DNA of 64,000 nucleotides from Trachythela sp. YZ-2020 (taxonomy: Eukaryota; Cnidaria; Anthozoa; Malacalcyonacea; Clavulariidae), in the NCBI GenBank assembly GCA_016169945.1, contig JADLSH010000212.1, forward strand, positions 1,024,001 through 1,088,000, written 5' to 3'. The notes under the pieces were generated by a model. The model saw only the letters and a program-made list of their open reading frames with translations. It did no database searches and was not told the origin of the DNA. A program made the translations under genes and the position numbers. The stretch's first letter is position 1. Every line of letters begins with the position of its first letter. Shown in pieces: positions 63,887 to 64,000 of the stretch.

Positions 63887-64000
63887 AAGTTGGTAAATTT
63901 TGTATACTTTTGTATTACGCACGCAAAACGGTTACCACTTTTTTAAAAGTGGTAACCGTTTTCCGCGCGTAAAAGCAAAATATAGAAAATTTACCAACTT
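63887..64000. repeat. Large palindrome cut by the window end
   Basis: AAGTTGGTAAATTTTGTATA at 63887 mirrors TATAGAAAATTTACCAACTT ending 64000. The centre ACGGTTACCACTTTT / AAAAGTGGTAACCGT is perfect. A foldback MITE is the likely source. Confidence 0.75.

Overview
The window is a eukaryotic, intron-bearing, AT-rich and repeat-dense piece of an invertebrate metazoan genome. The mix of mobile elements (Ty3/Gypsy, CR1/L2-like, Penelope-like, hAT, mariner/pogo, Mutator-like, foldback MITEs), the degenerate TTAGGG-type telomere-like tracts and a bacterial-looking metabolic domain split by many introns would fit a cnidarian or similar marine invertebrate. The sequence alone does not fix the species. 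There is no bacterial operon, CRISPR array or rRNA.

The host genes are three paralogues of one family. Genes A (15591 to 4320, minus) and B (28370 to 20377, minus) are intact seven-exon genes, each coding for 386 residues. They lie in two tandem copies of a 12.5 to 13.9 kb unit (about 4021-16510 and 16919-30780). Gene C (plus) runs from 32885 to beyond the window; five exons are visible (32885, 38050, 39335, 46520, 62719). The core carries a D-x13-H pair and an H-x3-D-x5-H motif, spaced like the metal ligands of the zinc-dependent phospholipase C / S1-P1 nuclease fold. In front of the core is a short region with an E-H-x2-I-G motif. In gene C that region is expanded by repeats and by extra phase 1-1 exons.

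Layout. 1-4000: mariner-like and foldback MITEs, then a broken SWIM zinc-finger fragment. 4021-16510: unit A. 16919-30780: unit B, split by a 3.1 kb Mutator-like element with 300 bp inverted repeats and a 9 bp target duplication placed 67 bp past the gene B stop codon. Unit B also holds a hAT insertion whose empty site survives in unit A. 30.8-40 kb: start of gene C, a pogo-like element, CR1-like and Penelope-like fragments. 40058-45914: a 5.86 kb DNA transposon with 46 bp perfect inverted repeats, a spliced DDE-type transposase with a SAP domain, and a divergent SAM-domain gene. 47.1-49.2 kb: a decayed CR1/L2-like element. 49251-57930: an old Gypsy element (112 bp LTRs about 85% identical) split by a young Gypsy element (50061-55469; apparently identical 302 bp LTRs, 5 bp target duplication). 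57.9-62.6 kb: decayed non-LTR and foldback elements. 62719: gene C core exon. The end holds a tRNA-like SINE head and a large palindrome.

Nearly everything between 39.5 and 62.7 kb sits inside gene C introns, which act as a sink for transposons. The intact genes of the window are A, B and probably C; most element-borne reading frames are broken.
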